A stretch of DNA of 64,000 bases from JAGOJE01 sp964553715. GTDB lineage: Bacteria; Pseudomonadota; Alphaproteobacteria; Rickettsiales; Rickettsiaceae. Below are positions 54,688-64,000 of the stretch, in pieces. Location: the NCBI GenBank assembly GCA_964553715.1, contig CAZKKY010000001.1, positions 1-64,000 of the forward strand, in the 5' to 3' direction. A model generated the notes under the pieces. It did no database searches, was not told the origin of the DNA, and saw only the letters and a program-made list of their open reading frames with translations. Both the position numbers and the translations under genes were made by a program. The stretch's first letter is position 1. Every line of letters starts with the position of its first letter.

Positions 54688-55419
54688 TTATAACTTCTCC
54701 TCATCTATCGCTCTAGCAAGTATAGTATAAAGCTCGCCTATAAAATCATCCATCTTATTACTTAAAAAATTAAGCCTGTTCGATAGCATATTATATGCAA
54801 CAACAGCAGGAATAGCAGCTACAAGGCCTATTGCTGTAACAAGCAATGCTTCAGCAATACCAGGAGCCACAACAGCAAGACTTGTGTTTTTTGATGATGC
54901 AATAGATTGGAAACTATTCATAATACCCCATACAGTACCAAAAAGTCCTACAAATGGTGCAACTGAACCAACAGTGGCTAAAAAGCTAAGGTTTTCCTCT
55001 AATTGCTCTATCTCTCTGTTACGAACAAGATTCATAGACTGCATCACCCTCTCTTTAAGACCAATCTTCAAAGATGAATTGTCTGAAGGATTGGAATCAT
55101 TTCTTTTACATTCAGTCATAGCTGCAACAAAGATAGCTGATAATGAATTATCGACAGCCCTTTTTACTCTATCATAAAGGCCATCAAGTGCCTGACCAGA
55201 CCAAAAAACTGATTCAAAAACCAACATTTTAGATTTTGCTAATTTATATTTGGTATATTTTTCAATGATAATAGCCCAGGACCATATAGAAGCCATTAGA
55301 ATAATAAGCATTACAGCTTTGCTTAGCATATCAGCAGAGGAAATTAGTCCTAGTATAGAAACATCAGCAGAAGATGAGATTTTTGTAGCCGTATTTGTAA
55401 TTATTTCGCTTGTTGTCAT
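54688..55419 (-). CDS. tolQ: Tol-Pal system protein TolQ
   Basis: ExbB/TolQ/MotA-family proton channel. Three membrane segments; motif FVGLFGTVWGIMNSF and GLVAAIPAVVAYN. Length of 243 is normal. First gene of tolQRA. The 219-base gap upstream to cvpA holds no gene that I can see. Confidence 0.94.
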   Translation of the reverse strand: MTTSEIITNTATKISSSADVSILGLISSADMLSKAVMLIILMASIWSWAIIIEKYTKYKLAKSKMLVFESVFWSGQALDGLYDRVKRAVDNSLSAIFVAAMTECKRNDSNPSDNSSLKIGLKERVMQSMNLVRNREIEQLEENLSFLATVGSVAPFVGLFGTVWGIMNSFQSIASSKNTSLAVVAPGIAEALLVTAIGLVAAIPAVVAYNMLSNRLNFLSNKMDDFIGELYTILARAIDEEKL

Positions 55420-55638
55420 TGAACGGTACTCCTATTTTTATAATCAAAAAGATAATATATCATAACTCTTTAAAATCACTATATTTATTCAGTATTTTTT
55501 ATGTATTTTAAAAATTTTTTTCATATTGGAAACAAAAAACAAATCATGTGCTTGGCTAAAATTTTTTAGGCCTTTGAAGCAAGATTTAAAGAGAAAAATA
55601 GAAAATATATAAATAGAGAATGTAAAATGGATTTATAA

Positions 55639-56352
55639 TTATTGCAAAGACTTTTCCATCATTTTTTTTGTTAAAAACTCTTCTAGCTCTGCCTCTAAAG
55701 AAGTCTCATCTTTAATAATGTTAGTATTTTCATTAGAAGACTGTGAATCTTTTAATTCTGTAGAGTCCTTAAGATCTAAATTACTTGATGCATCACCTCG
55801 AGTTGGTATTGTAATTTTTTCTAACATATTTTTAGGAATTATATGTCCTACAAAATTTATAATCGATGAAAGGAAGGGATAGGATAAAGAACTTATCAAA
55901 AACTTAGGATATTCTTCTTCTTTATTTATTTTTTCTGATATTTCATATAGGTTACCAGCTCCAACATAAGCATTTGTAGAAACAACTGATATCAAAAGAA
56001 CAGCTCCTAAAGAAATAAAAACACCTTTCGCAAAGCCAAGCACTAAACCAAATAGTCTATCTATAAACCCTCCCCTAACATCTTTTACTATTAGTTTGAC
56101 CTGACTACTTAATATCGCAAAAAATATAGTACTAAGAATATAGCTTATCACTCCACTAGATATTCTAGCAGCTAAATTGTTTTTTAGATATTCAAGTACA
56201 AAAGGCTCTACAAAAGGGGATAGAATATATGCAAAATATATCGAACATATAAAAGAAACAAAACCTATAGAAAGATATACAAAACCTCTAAAAAAACCTA
56301 CAATAGTAGAGAGAGAAATTACAGCAATTACTATTATGTCAAAAAGATTCAT
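55639..56352 (-). CDS. cvpA: CvpA family membrane protein
   Basis: Four hydrophobic segments in the first 130 residues (IIVIAVISLSTIVGFFRGF, then about 30-50, 65-85, 100-125), the colicin V production protein pattern. The C-terminal 50 residues are polar, Ser/Asn/Asp-rich. Length of 237 is longer than usual because of the tail. Function in envelope or growth homeostasis is only vaguely known. It follows rpoH by 14 bases. Confidence 0.85.
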   Translation of the reverse strand: MNLFDIIVIAVISLSTIVGFFRGFVYLSIGFVSFICSIYFAYILSPFVEPFVLEYLKNNLAARISSGVISYILSTIFFAILSSQVKLIVKDVRGGFIDRLFGLVLGFAKGVFISLGAVLLISVVSTNAYVGAGNLYEISEKINKEEEYPKFLISSLSYPFLSSIINFVGHIIPKNMLEKITIPTRGDASSNLDLKDSTELKDSQSSNENTNIIKDETSLEAELEEFLTKKMMEKSLQ

Positions 56353-56366
56353 TGTTTTGAGTTTTC

Positions 56367-57266
56367 TTAATTTATATCATTTGATTGAGTAAGAACATAT
56401 TCTTGCAATTTCTCAAAAGCTTTGTTTTCTATCTGACGCACTCTTTCCTTAGAAATATTGAATTTTTGGCTTAGCTCATCCAAAGTTAGAGGATCTTCTA
56501 ATAATTTACGAGATTTTAATATAAACAGCTCCCTGTCGTTAAGTATTTTCATCCCGTTCATTAATACCCTATGCTTATTTAATGCTTCTTGCTTATTTGC
56601 AAGCACTATATCTTGAGAAGGCTTATTTTCTGGTATAAAATCAATCATTTCTAAAGAACTTTCATTACCTTCACCAATAGGCACATTCAAAGATAAATCT
56701 CCTCCAGACATACGCTTACTCATATCAGATACATCTTGAGTAGTTACATCAAGCTTTTGCGCTATTTCAACAAAATCACTTTCCTGAATTTGCCTTGAGT
56801 ATAAATTTGATAGTTTGTTTTTTATCTTACTTAGACTAAAAAATAATTTTTTTTGTGCAGAAGTAGTACCAATTTTCACTAAAGACCAAGACCTTAAAAT
56901 ATATTCTTGCACAGCAGCTTTAATCCACCACATGGCGTAAGTTGAAAGCCTAAAACCTAAATCTGGATTATATTTTTTAATTGCCTGCATTAAGCCAAGG
57001 TTACCCTCTGATACAAGGTCTACTACAGGTAAACCATAACCTCTATATGATAATGCAATTTTAGCAACTAATTTAAGATGACTGGTAACCAATTTATGTG
57101 CAGCTGCAATATCATTATCTTCTAGATATGCTTTTGCAAGTAAAAATTCCTCTTCTTGAGAAAGAGAAGGGATTCTATTTATCTCTTGTAAATACCTTTG
57201 AAAACCAGAGTCGCTAGATAATACAGGTAAATTTACTTTCTCTGTCATAATATTTATCTGCCCCAT
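56367..57266 (-). CDS. rpoH: RNA polymerase sigma factor RpoH (sigma-32)
   Basis: Heat-shock sigma factor. Region 1.2 (SGFQRYLQEINRIPSLSQEEE; cited in part: LQEINRIPSL), region 2 with GLPVVDLVSEGNLGLM and AMWWIKAAVQEYI, the RpoH box AQKKLFFSLSK, and region 4 LDELSQKFNISKERVRQIE. Length of 299 is normal. Start is either ATG 57266 or MTEK at 57248; the latter aligns better with relatives, but the ribosome sites are weak for both. It controls chaperones and proteases in most proteobacteria. Confidence 0.94.
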   Translation of the reverse strand: MGQINIMTEKVNLPVLSSDSGFQRYLQEINRIPSLSQEEEFLLAKAYLEDNDIAAAHKLVTSHLKLVAKIALSYRGYGLPVVDLVSEGNLGLMQAIKKYNPDLGFRLSTYAMWWIKAAVQEYILRSWSLVKIGTTSAQKKLFFSLSKIKNKLSNLYSRQIQESDFVEIAQKLDVTTQDVSDMSKRMSGGDLSLNVPIGEGNESSLEMIDFIPENKPSQDIVLANKQEALNKHRVLMNGMKILNDRELFILKSRKLLEDPLTLDELSQKFNISKERVRQIENKAFEKLQEYVLTQSNDIN

Positions 57267-57340
57267 AAAATATGTTACTAAAGGTTACCACCGTAAAGTA
57301 ATAACATCTGCAATAAACATATTAACATAGATTCTTTATT

Positions 57341-57826
57341 TTACAAATCTATTTCTTTATATGTAACCTCGAGTACTTCATAGCATTTTGAACCTTTAGG
57401 AGTTACTACCTCTACTATATCACCAGGCTTTTTCCCGATCAAAGCTTTAGATATAGGAGAAGCAATAGAAATTCTTTTTTTTGAAATATCAGATTCATAT
57501 TCCCCTACGATCACATAGCTTACTTCTTCTTCAGTATCTTCGTCTATTAACTTAATAGTAGCACCAAATTTTATTACATCACCTGAAAGCTTGTTTAGAT
57601 TTATAATTTCAGCCCTTGCTAGTTTATCTTCAAGGTCTATAATTCTGCCCTCTATCATACTTTGCTTTTCTCTTGCCGCATGATATTCAGCATTCTCTGA
57701 AAGATCACCAAATTCTCTTGCATCTGCTATTGCTTGAATTACTGATGGTCTCTCTACGTGTTTTAATGACTTAATTTCATTTACTAATTTGTCATATCCT
57801 TGTTTTGTGATTGGAAAACTGCTCAT
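57341..57826 (-). CDS. greA: transcription elongation factor GreA
   Basis: Rescues backtracked RNA polymerase. N-terminal coiled coil with GYDKLVNEIKSLKHVERP and NAEYHAAREKQ, C-terminal FKBP-like domain with SPISKALIGKKPGD. I chose ATG 57824-57826 (MSSFPITKQG), which aligns with the family; an ORF start 29 codons upstream adds a Lys/Tyr-rich segment that is not part of GreA. 161 residues is normal. Confidence 0.95.
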   Translation of the reverse strand: MSSFPITKQGYDKLVNEIKSLKHVERPSVIQAIADAREFGDLSENAEYHAAREKQSMIEGRIIDLEDKLARAEIINLNKLSGDVIKFGATIKLIDEDTEEEVSYVIVGEYESDISKKRISIASPISKALIGKKPGDIVEVVTPKGSKCYEVLEVTYKEIDL

Positions 57827-57929
57827 ATAATTTTTCTTTATTCTAGTAATTTTTATCTTTGTAGTATATTGATTTAAGTAATATTTGTCAAAGCAACTAA
57901 AATAAATCAACAATAAATATAGGTATATT

Positions 57930-58547
57930 ATGCTTCAGGAAGATATTAAACAGGAACTAAAGCGCAAAGCATTTCATATATTAAGCTTATTTTTTCCACT
58001 ATCTTACGTATTTATTTCAAAGCCTTTAGCAATAACTTTAATGCTTTTGATAACTATAATTACAATATTTATAGATGTAGCAAGACATTACAACAGATCT
58101 ATTAGAGAAATTGTAGACAAATTCTTCTTATCTATAATGAGACCCTTTGAAAAATCTGGTTTCTATAAATTATCTGGTTCTAGCTATATGGCATTAGGAT
58201 TTTTAATTTCAACTATTATATTTTCTAAAGGCGTTGCCATAGCATCATGCTGCGTTCTTGTAATATCCGATAGTTTTGCAGCACTTTTTGGTAAAAAAAT
58301 AGGCAGAGATAGTAATCACGGTAAATCCTTTGAAGGAGCAACAGCTTTTTTCTTATCAGCTTTAATGATAAGCATGTTTGCATTTCAAATAGAATCATTC
58401 AACACTAATTTCTGGATTTTAGTAATTGCAAGCCTTGCTACAAGCTCTGTAGAATATTATTCTTATCAAATAGGGATAAATGATAACTTGACTATACCTC
58501 TTACTTTTGGATCCGTAGTTACCTTACTAGGCTTCATATTCCTATGA
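57930..58547 (+). CDS. diacylglycerol/polyprenol kinase-like membrane protein
   Basis: Resembles the dolichol kinase/DGK1 family, related to CDP-diacylglycerol synthases. Six hydrophobic segments; N-terminal ELKRKAFHILSL and central ISDSFAALFGKKIGRD, KSFEGATAFFLSA match the family. 205 residues is normal. It may phosphorylate a lipid alcohol such as undecaprenol or diacylglycerol. The start ATG has AGG upstream. Confidence 0.8.
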   Translation: MLQEDIKQELKRKAFHILSLFFPLSYVFISKPLAITLMLLITIITIFIDVARHYNRSIREIVDKFFLSIMRPFEKSGFYKLSGSSYMALGFLISTIIFSKGVAIASCCVLVISDSFAALFGKKIGRDSNHGKSFEGATAFFLSALMISMFAFQIESFNTNFWILVIASLATSSVEYYSYQIGINDNLTIPLTFGSVVTLLGFIFL

Positions 58548-58629
58548 CAATGCCCTAAAAAACACCCTAACATACAATTAAAACCCCTAAAATCCTTTAA
58601 AATTTTTACCTATAGTACTTACATATTGC

Positions 58630-58658
58630 TTGACTGTTGCGTTAAATAGATTTATTGT
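58630..58658 (+). promoter_or_regulatory. promoter of the ATP/ADP translocase gene
   Basis: TTGACT (58630-58635), a 17-base spacer and TATTGT (58653-58658), 33 bases before the tlc start codon at 58692. The -35 box and spacing are near ideal. Confidence 0.55.
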
Positions 58659-58691
58659 TCTCTTCTAGCCAGACAACAGACAGGTTAGATC

Positions 58692-60215
58692 ATGATTCAT
58701 TCCCCAAGCGCGAGCACGCCTCTTACATTTTCACAAAAAATAAGAGATTATATCTGGCCTATATATAGGTCCGAACTACCCAAGTTCCTATCTATTACAT
58801 TATTGATGTTTTGTATTCTATTCATACAAAACCTTATTAGAGCTACAAAAGATAGTATAATCAATACTATGATAGGCACTGAGACTATAGCCTTTTTGAA
58901 ATTTTGGGGCGTTATGCCAGCATCATTTATCATGACTATAATCTATGTAAAGTTAGTTAGTAAAATGAGAGCTGAAAAGATCTTTTATATTATTATTTCT
59001 TCCTTCATATTCTTTTTCGCATTATTTGGTTTGGTAATTTTTCCTTATCATGAATTTTTTCATCTAAGCCCTGATACATCATTAGAGTTAATAGCTGCAT
59101 TCCCTAATTTTAAATGGTTTATTTTACTATTATCAAAATGGGGGTTTTCGTTATTTTATATCATCGCAGAACTATGGCCAAGCACTGTATTTGCACTATT
59201 ATTTTGGCAATTTGTAAATAAAATTACAACCATTGATGAATCTAAAAGATTTTATATTTTGTTTAGTCTTTTAGGGCAGACTGGACTTATCATTTCAGGA
59301 ATTTTCCTGGAAAAGCTTCCTCAAATTAGCCAGTATCTTATAGATAAATATGAAATGACTGCAAGTGTAAATAATCTTTCTGTGGAAATGACAATGATAG
59401 TAGTTATCTCTCTAGGTATTGTTGCTATCTTTACATTTTGGGCGATTAATAATACACTACTTAATAATCAAACTCATAACATTAAATTTACTGCAAAAAA
59501 AGAAACAATGTCTTTAAGTCAAAGCTTTAAGATGATTATGGCTTCTCGTTATATTCGTCTTATTGCTATTTTACTCATTTGTTATGGCATGGCTATTAAC
59601 TTAATTGAAGGCCCTTGGAAGAAAAAGGCCTCTTTGATCTATCCAGAAGTACATCAATATACTGCCTTTGTTGGTGGATATCTTCAATATACAGGTATAT
59701 TTACTATATTATTTGTTCTTATTGGGTCTAACATAGTACGTCGTTTAGGCTGGGTTGCTGCTGCTATTATCACACCTATTATGCTATTTGTAACGGGCGG
59801 CTTGTTCTTTGCTGTATCTAATTTTGGTGATGTAATTTGTGCTACTTTAGCAACCTTTGTATTGCTAGATCCTATGATGATTGCTATCAATATTGGAGCC
59901 GTAAATAATGTTCTTACAAAATCAAGTAAATATACCGTATTTGACTCAACAAAAGAAATGAGTTACGTGCCCCTTGATGATGAGCTAAAAACTAAAGGCA
60001 AGGCTGCAGCTGACGTAATAGGAACCAAGCTAGGTAAATCTTGTAGTGCATTATTACAATCTATTGTATTTGTTATTTTGCCAAGTGCTACATATCAGTC
60101 TATTTCCATGTATTTAATGATGATATTTACTATAATATGTGCCATATGGGTTTGGGCAGTTTTAGAACTTGGAAAAGAATATAAATCTGCTGTAATAGCA
60201 AAAAGTCCTAAATAA
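58692..60215 (+). CDS. tlc: ATP/ADP translocase (nucleotide transporter)
   Basis: Exchanges bacterial ADP for host ATP across the inner membrane. About 12 membrane segments over 507 residues, the usual size. The N-terminal IRDYIWPIYRSELPKF, FIQNLIRATKDSIINTMIGTE (cited in part: RATKDSI), and late FDSTKEMSYVPLDDELKTKGKAA (cited in part: STKEMSYVPL) are the family hallmarks. The CAGG ribosome site precedes ATG. Rickettsiales often have several paralogues, some transporting other nucleotides, so this one's exact substrate is inferred. It marks an obligate intracellular lifestyle. Confidence 0.95.
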   Translation: MIHSPSASTPLTFSQKIRDYIWPIYRSELPKFLSITLLMFCILFIQNLIRATKDSIINTMIGTETIAFLKFWGVMPASFIMTIIYVKLVSKMRAEKIFYIIISSFIFFFALFGLVIFPYHEFFHLSPDTSLELIAAFPNFKWFILLLSKWGFSLFYIIAELWPSTVFALLFWQFVNKITTIDESKRFYILFSLLGQTGLIISGIFLEKLPQISQYLIDKYEMTASVNNLSVEMTMIVVISLGIVAIFTFWAINNTLLNNQTHNIKFTAKKETMSLSQSFKMIMASRYIRLIAILLICYGMAINLIEGPWKKKASLIYPEVHQYTAFVGGYLQYTGIFTILFVLIGSNIVRRLGWVAAAIITPIMLFVTGGLFFAVSNFGDVICATLATFVLLDPMMIAINIGAVNNVLTKSSKYTVFDSTKEMSYVPLDDELKTKGKAAADVIGTKLGKSCSALLQSIVFVILPSATYQSISMYLMMIFTIICAIWVWAVLELGKEYKSAVIAKSPK

Positions 60216-60261
60216 TTATTGCACTAATAATTTGCTATAATCTAGGTTGTTTAGGAGAAAT

Positions 60262-61320
60262 ATGACATTCTACGGTGTTAAGGATTTTTATTTAAGAAAT
60301 TACCGTAATATGAAAACTCTGGATATCAATTCAGATCAATTACGAGTTATAATTTTAGGCAATAATGGAAGCGGAAAAACAAATATTTTAGAGGCTATCT
60401 CTTTACTTAGCCCTGCAAGGCCTATGCGCGGTGCAAAATTTGATGAAATGTGCAATAATGAATCCAGCTATTTTGAAGCCGGCTTTAATATTTGTGCTAA
60501 TATGGGCTTTTCTCGCGTAGCAATATCTTTTGATAAATCTTCATCTAAAAAAAACATAGAACTTAATGAGAAAAAAATACCCAATCATGAACTTGCTAAG
60601 TTATGTAGTATAATATGGCTTACACCTCAAATGGAGTGGATTTTTATTGGGCCAAGTAGTGACCGTAGAAGATTTTTTGATAGAATCGTTTATTTATTTG
60701 ACCATCAGCATGCTAGCAGAATAAATAAATATGAATATTATCTAAAAGAAAGAATGAAAATTCTGCAGCTTCCATCTAATAACACAGAGTGGCTTAATAT
60801 TATAGAATCAAAATTATCTGAAGTTGCTCTCGCTATAATTAACAAAAGAACTGAAATTATTAAATTATTACAAGATTCATTAGACTCTCTTGAAAGCCCG
60901 TTTCCTAAAGCTAGAATTACTATTTCAGAAAACAATAAATATAATGATGTTAATATGATAATAGATCAATTTCGACTTAGCAGAGAAAATGATAAAGCCT
61001 CAGGGCGTAATAGTTTTGGGCCACATAAAGATGATTTTATTGTATTTTATAATGCTAAAAATATTCAAGCTAAATTCTGCTCTACAGGAGAGCAAAAAGC
61101 TATGTTGATTTCCATAACCATAGCGCAAATTTTAGCCTTAAAAAAGTTCACTAATAATAATCCTATACTACTGCTTGATGAAGTTTTTGTTCATTTAGAT
61201 AACCAAAGACGAGAATATTTAGCAGATTTTCTAAATAAATATGAATCACAATTTTGGGTAACCTCCACTGAAGAGGAAGTAATGCAGTTCTTTCCAAATT
61301 CCCTTGTAATAAGAATTTGA
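60262..61320 (+). CDS. recF: DNA repair protein RecF
   Basis: ABC-type ATPase that helps load RecA at gaps. Walker A is GNNGSGKTN, signature CSTGEQKAML, Walker B LLLDEVFVHLD. I chose ATG 60262 with AGGAGA upstream; an in-frame TTG five codons earlier is less likely. About 352 residues is normal. It follows tlc by a 46-base gap. Confidence 0.94.
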   Translation: MTFYGVKDFYLRNYRNMKTLDINSDQLRVIILGNNGSGKTNILEAISLLSPARPMRGAKFDEMCNNESSYFEAGFNICANMGFSRVAISFDKSSSKKNIELNEKKIPNHELAKLCSIIWLTPQMEWIFIGPSSDRRRFFDRIVYLFDHQHASRINKYEYYLKERMKILQLPSNNTEWLNIIESKLSEVALAIINKRTEIIKLLQDSLDSLESPFPKARITISENNKYNDVNMIIDQFRLSRENDKASGRNSFGPHKDDFIVFYNAKNIQAKFCSTGEQKAMLISITIAQILALKKFTNNNPILLLDEVFVHLDNQRREYLADFLNKYESQFWVTSTEEEVMQFFPNSLVIRI

Positions 61321-61597
61321 TTTTCTAACTATTTATCTATGGTTTATACCATATAGTAAAACTAAAAAACAACTCACTCTGATATAATTACAATTAATAT
61401 ACCTAAAAAGTCTATTCCTTATATAGTTTATGGTATAATCTAATTACAAAATAAATAATTTTGGTATAAAATTACTATTTGTATAATCTTCAAATGTTTC
61501 TTAAAAATATTCTTATACTAAACATAAGAATAAGAAATGATATTGAAGCCTTATTAAATATTGAAAGCTATATTGCTTTTGTTCGATATTGCACTAT
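61321..61597. other. gene-free region upstream of the GspL-like gene
   Basis: No gene. It contains a perfect hairpin TATGGT-TTAT-ACCATA (61338-61353) and an extended -10 box TGGTATAAT (61431-61439). A second TATAAT stands at 61482-61487, with TTGGTA 15 bases upstream. These could drive the gene at 61598; the palindrome could be an operator, but this is inference. Confidence 0.4.
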
Positions 61598-63133
61598 ATG
61601 AATCAAATTATAACATTTTTCTATAATTTTACACATTTCATAAAAAACATTATAGAAAAATCTAAAAACATAGATTTCTCCTTAAGTAAAAAGCATATTG
61701 TAATTTTGATAGGAGATGCTGGCCTTTATATTTCAGTTTTTTGGCAAGGGAAATTAGTAGATTGTATTTTTATCCAAGAATGTGAATACGATTCAAATAA
61801 AGATATAAATTTTTTGCAAAGATTTCCTGCTCATAGAGTGTTTTTTGTATTAGATACATCAGATGTAGAGTTAAATCACGCTGATATATTAGCACCGCAA
61901 GAATTTATCTACCATAACCCTCTTACTAAATTTATTGATACAAAATTCAATAAAGAAATTTTAGTATCTTCTAATGTATATAATATCACAAAATCTGATC
62001 AGGATATTTATAACAGCGTTTTCGCATCCACTAAAGTTAGTCCTATTCTAGCTAAATTACTTGATTACACATCATATAATGGATTTGACGTAAATGGAGT
62101 CTATTTCTTTTCTTTAAATGCACCGTTAATAATTGATAACATCCTTGCAGAAACACTAATGCAAGAACAAAAAAATCCATTATATATTTTTATTACAGTT
62201 CTAGCGACCAGCAAAATACGAATTCTTATCTTGTCTAAAGACAATGTAATGGATAGCAAAACTATAAGCTACCCTGAAGAGAAAGGAGACTCTTACATAC
62301 AAGGAGTAATAGAACAGTCCGTGATCGATGCTTTAATTTCATTAAAAAATCATATGCATCACAATAAAGTTGAGCCATTACTAATGATTGTAACTCATAA
62401 TTCTTTAAAAAATTTACTTATTCAAAGTAATTTGAATATAAAAAAGACTATTATTTTATCTAATGAAGACTTTAAAAACATAAAATCTAATCCCAAAAAT
62501 TCTAAACCATCATTATCAGATGGAATAATTAGCTATTTTTTGAACAAAAAAACTCATTATCATGCTAGTAATGCTGTAGTTAGCGAATTTTTAAACCTAA
62601 AAAGACTTAATAAATTTCTTGCTACGCCATGGTATATTTTTATTTTTATTTTACTTTCAACTCTTGTTTTTGTAGGAATAAAAAATATTATACAAGAAAA
62701 TGAAACACAAGATATTAATAATAAATTTTATTTATTATCAGAAAACTATAGAAAATTGAGAAAAGAATACCCTAAGATTAGTAACCTTGAAGACGTTGTA
62801 AGCTTTTATTATGCTGAAAAATCACTAATTTTTGACCAAAAACTTCCATTTGACATACTAAAAACATTACTTAAATCTGTTTCTAGTAATTTTACTATAA
62901 ATACAATTCAGTGGGAATATTTAAATCAACAATCTGTTATTGCTTCGAATATTAGATATCAAACATCTTCGTCTTTTAGTATAGAAAACGCAATAAAACA
63001 ATTAAATAAAGAAATAGACTCTTTAAGGATTGTAATGCCAGAACAAAATATATCATTTACCTATGACAAAAACACTATTTTAAATTCAAATAATGTAATA
63101 ACCATATATTTAAAACTATATATAAAATGGTAA
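61598..63133 (+). CDS. GspL/PilM-PilN-like membrane protein (tentative)
   Basis: A 511-residue protein with an N-terminal cytoplasmic part (about 1-345), one membrane segment (about 348-370, PWYIFIFILLSTLVFVGI) and a C-terminal periplasmic part with coiled coil and an alpha/beta domain. This is the topology of GspL or of a PilM-PilN fusion, which form the inner-membrane platform of type II secretion and type IV pili. I find no strict motif, so the family call is tentative. I chose ATG 61598 over the TTG at 61589. It is followed after six bases by a PilO/GspM-like protein. Confidence 0.4.
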   Translation: MNQIITFFYNFTHFIKNIIEKSKNIDFSLSKKHIVILIGDAGLYISVFWQGKLVDCIFIQECEYDSNKDINFLQRFPAHRVFFVLDTSDVELNHADILAPQEFIYHNPLTKFIDTKFNKEILVSSNVYNITKSDQDIYNSVFASTKVSPILAKLLDYTSYNGFDVNGVYFFSLNAPLIIDNILAETLMQEQKNPLYIFITVLATSKIRILILSKDNVMDSKTISYPEEKGDSYIQGVIEQSVIDALISLKNHMHHNKVEPLLMIVTHNSLKNLLIQSNLNIKKTIILSNEDFKNIKSNPKNSKPSLSDGIISYFLNKKTHYHASNAVVSEFLNLKRLNKFLATPWYIFIFILLSTLVFVGIKNIIQENETQDINNKFYLLSENYRKLRKEYPKISNLEDVVSFYYAEKSLIFDQKLPFDILKTLLKSVSSNFTINTIQWEYLNQQSVIASNIRYQTSSSFSIENAIKQLNKEIDSLRIVMPEQNISFTYDKNTILNSNNVITIYLKLYIKW

Positions 63134-63139
63134 ATTAAT

Positions 63140-63778
63140 ATGATAACAAAACAAATTATTCACCTTAAGAATGTAGTAGTATTTAAAGTCTTAATATATT
63201 TTTTAATTTTAATGTTTTTCTTTTTTATTTTTCCGATTTTAAATAACAATTTAGAGATATCTATAAAATCCACAGAAAATGCAAAAACTAAACTACAAGA
63301 TTTAGAAAATAAAATACTTTTTGTAAATCATTCTCAGGATGAAATAATAGCATCCTATAATAGATATTTGGCAATAGAAAAATCAAATTTTGATCTAAGC
63401 TGCTTCTTACAAAAAGACCTTGATGAATCTTATCAAAATCTTGCAAGAGAAATTGGTTTAGACCAAAAACCAGCATTATATTCCTCTGCTAATCCATTAG
63501 TAGAAAAATTCGGAGGAACTAGAAATATTGAGATCTATACAACAAATTTGATTAGTGAATTTATGTCAAAGACGGTTTATGAATCTCTAAGCTTTATTGA
63601 ACGATTTTACCAAATTCTACCTAAATATCAGTTTCTGACATCTATTGATATTAATATGGAAGAATTAATCACACCAGAATCAATAAATAGGTTATCTAAA
63701 GACATTGTACCATCTTTAATAAAAAACAAAATAAATATGCAAGTACGTCAAATACATATTTTATCTTCTATAAAGTAA
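63140..63778 (+). CDS. PilO/GspM-like bitopic protein (tentative)
   Basis: 212 residues: short N-terminus, one membrane segment (about 15-33, KVLIYFLILMFFFFIFPIL), a coiled-coil stretch (about 35-75, SIKSTENAKTKLQDLENKI) and a periplasmic domain. This matches PilO or GspM topology. It lies six bases after the GspL-like gene, as expected for platform partners. No secretin, ATPase or pilin gene lies nearby, so it may be a remnant or an assembly scattered over the genome. Confidence 0.4.
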   Translation: MITKQIIHLKNVVVFKVLIYFLILMFFFFIFPILNNNLEISIKSTENAKTKLQDLENKILFVNHSQDEIIASYNRYLAIEKSNFDLSCFLQKDLDESYQNLAREIGLDQKPALYSSANPLVEKFGGTRNIEIYTTNLISEFMSKTVYESLSFIERFYQILPKYQFLTSIDINMEELITPESINRLSKDIVPSLIKNKINMQVRQIHILSSIK

Positions 63779-63821
63779 ATATCCGATATACTAGGGTAAA
63801 TTAAATTATATGAACAATAAG

Positions 63822-64000
63822 CTATTTATTAGCTTTCCATTTATGGTAAGAATCTATCCACTCTTGTTCGGTAAAGATTTTAGTACCATATTCCTTTGCT
63901 TTTGATAATTTACTACCTGAGTCTTCGCCTGCTACTAATATATCTGTAGATTTAGATATTTGGCTCCCAACTTTTGCTCCCATTTGTTCTGCTATCGATT
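63822..64000 (-). CDS. ligA: NAD-dependent DNA ligase, C-terminal end (partial)
   Basis: The minus strand encodes the last ~59 residues of a BRCT domain: AEQMGAKVGSQISKSTDILVAG (cited in part: MGAKVGSQISKSTD), LVAGEDSGSKLSKAKEYG and EQEWIDSYHKW, then TAG (63822-63824). This is the typical C-terminus of LigA. The gene continues beyond the right edge of the window. It converges with the PilO/GspM-like gene. Confidence 0.85.
   Translation of the reverse strand, partial: SIAEQMGAKVGSQISKSTDILVAGEDSGSKLSKAKEYGTKIFTEQEWIDSYHKWKANK

Overview
The window looks like a chromosomal segment of an obligate intracellular alphaproteobacterium of the order Rickettsiales. The DNA is strongly AT-rich. It carries a Tlc-type ATP/ADP translocase (58692-60215), large ankyrin/TPR proteins, in-frame palindromic repeats of the Rickettsia palindromic element type, NDUFS4-like and HIG1-like proteins typical of alphaproteobacteria, and a reduced but functional peptidoglycan and Tol gene set. 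I cannot fix the genus; the gene mix suits Rickettsiaceae or a Midichloria-like lineage. Identification rests on motif reading only, with no database search.

Layout. 1-5.3 kb (minus strand): EmrA/HlyD-type adaptor, pssA, psd, ftsQ, ddl and an HU gene. Upstream of HU lies a possible small RNA with its own promoter. 5.76 kb: tRNA-Ser(GCU). 5.86-14.4 kb: an accessory island next to the tRNA. It holds a DUF2608 secreted protein, a NUDIX hydrolase, IS3-type remnants in inverted orientation, a VanX-like D-Ala-D-Ala dipeptidase lipoprotein, a truncated aminoglycoside-kinase-like gene, an orphan zinc-ribbon protein and two Fic genes. Each Fic gene is followed by the same APH(6)-like kinase: intact, with an in-frame palindromic repeat, behind the second Fic, and decayed behind the first. 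14.5-23.6 kb: two small TPR genes, ettA, a small periplasmic protein, cdsA-ftsB, a 1373-residue ankyrin/TPR/coiled-coil protein and a small orphan.

23.9-63.8 kb is mostly dense housekeeping sequence: parE, ctpA, rppH, NDUFS4-like, anmK, rnd, aspS, a serine hydrolase, def-fmt-tsaE, topA-dprA, peroxiredoxin, LysE, LD-carboxypeptidase and lytic transglycosylase, fabD, HAD, a HIG1-like gene, nadE, gltX, a DUF2670-like protein, dusB-fis, ribosome hibernation factor, ubiG, lysC, tolQRA, cvpA, rpoH, greA, a polyprenol-kinase-like protein, tlc, recF, a GspL/GspM-like pair, and the 3' end of ligA at the right edge.

Together the genes describe a cell that imports host ATP and makes its own phosphatidylserine and phosphatidylethanolamine. 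It keeps D-Ala-D-Ala, peptidoglycan-recycling and Tol constriction functions, and carries ankyrin/TPR and Fic proteins that could act on a host or as toxin-like modules.

The 100-N stretch in lysC (52691-52790) looks artificial: the same 55 bases stand on both sides, so the gene is probably intact. The most notable observations are the Fic-kinase modules with operator-like promoter repeats, the palindromic repeat family (inside a gene and as a 93-bp tandem array), the HIG1-like gene that lacks a normal start codon, and the candidate small RNA before HU.
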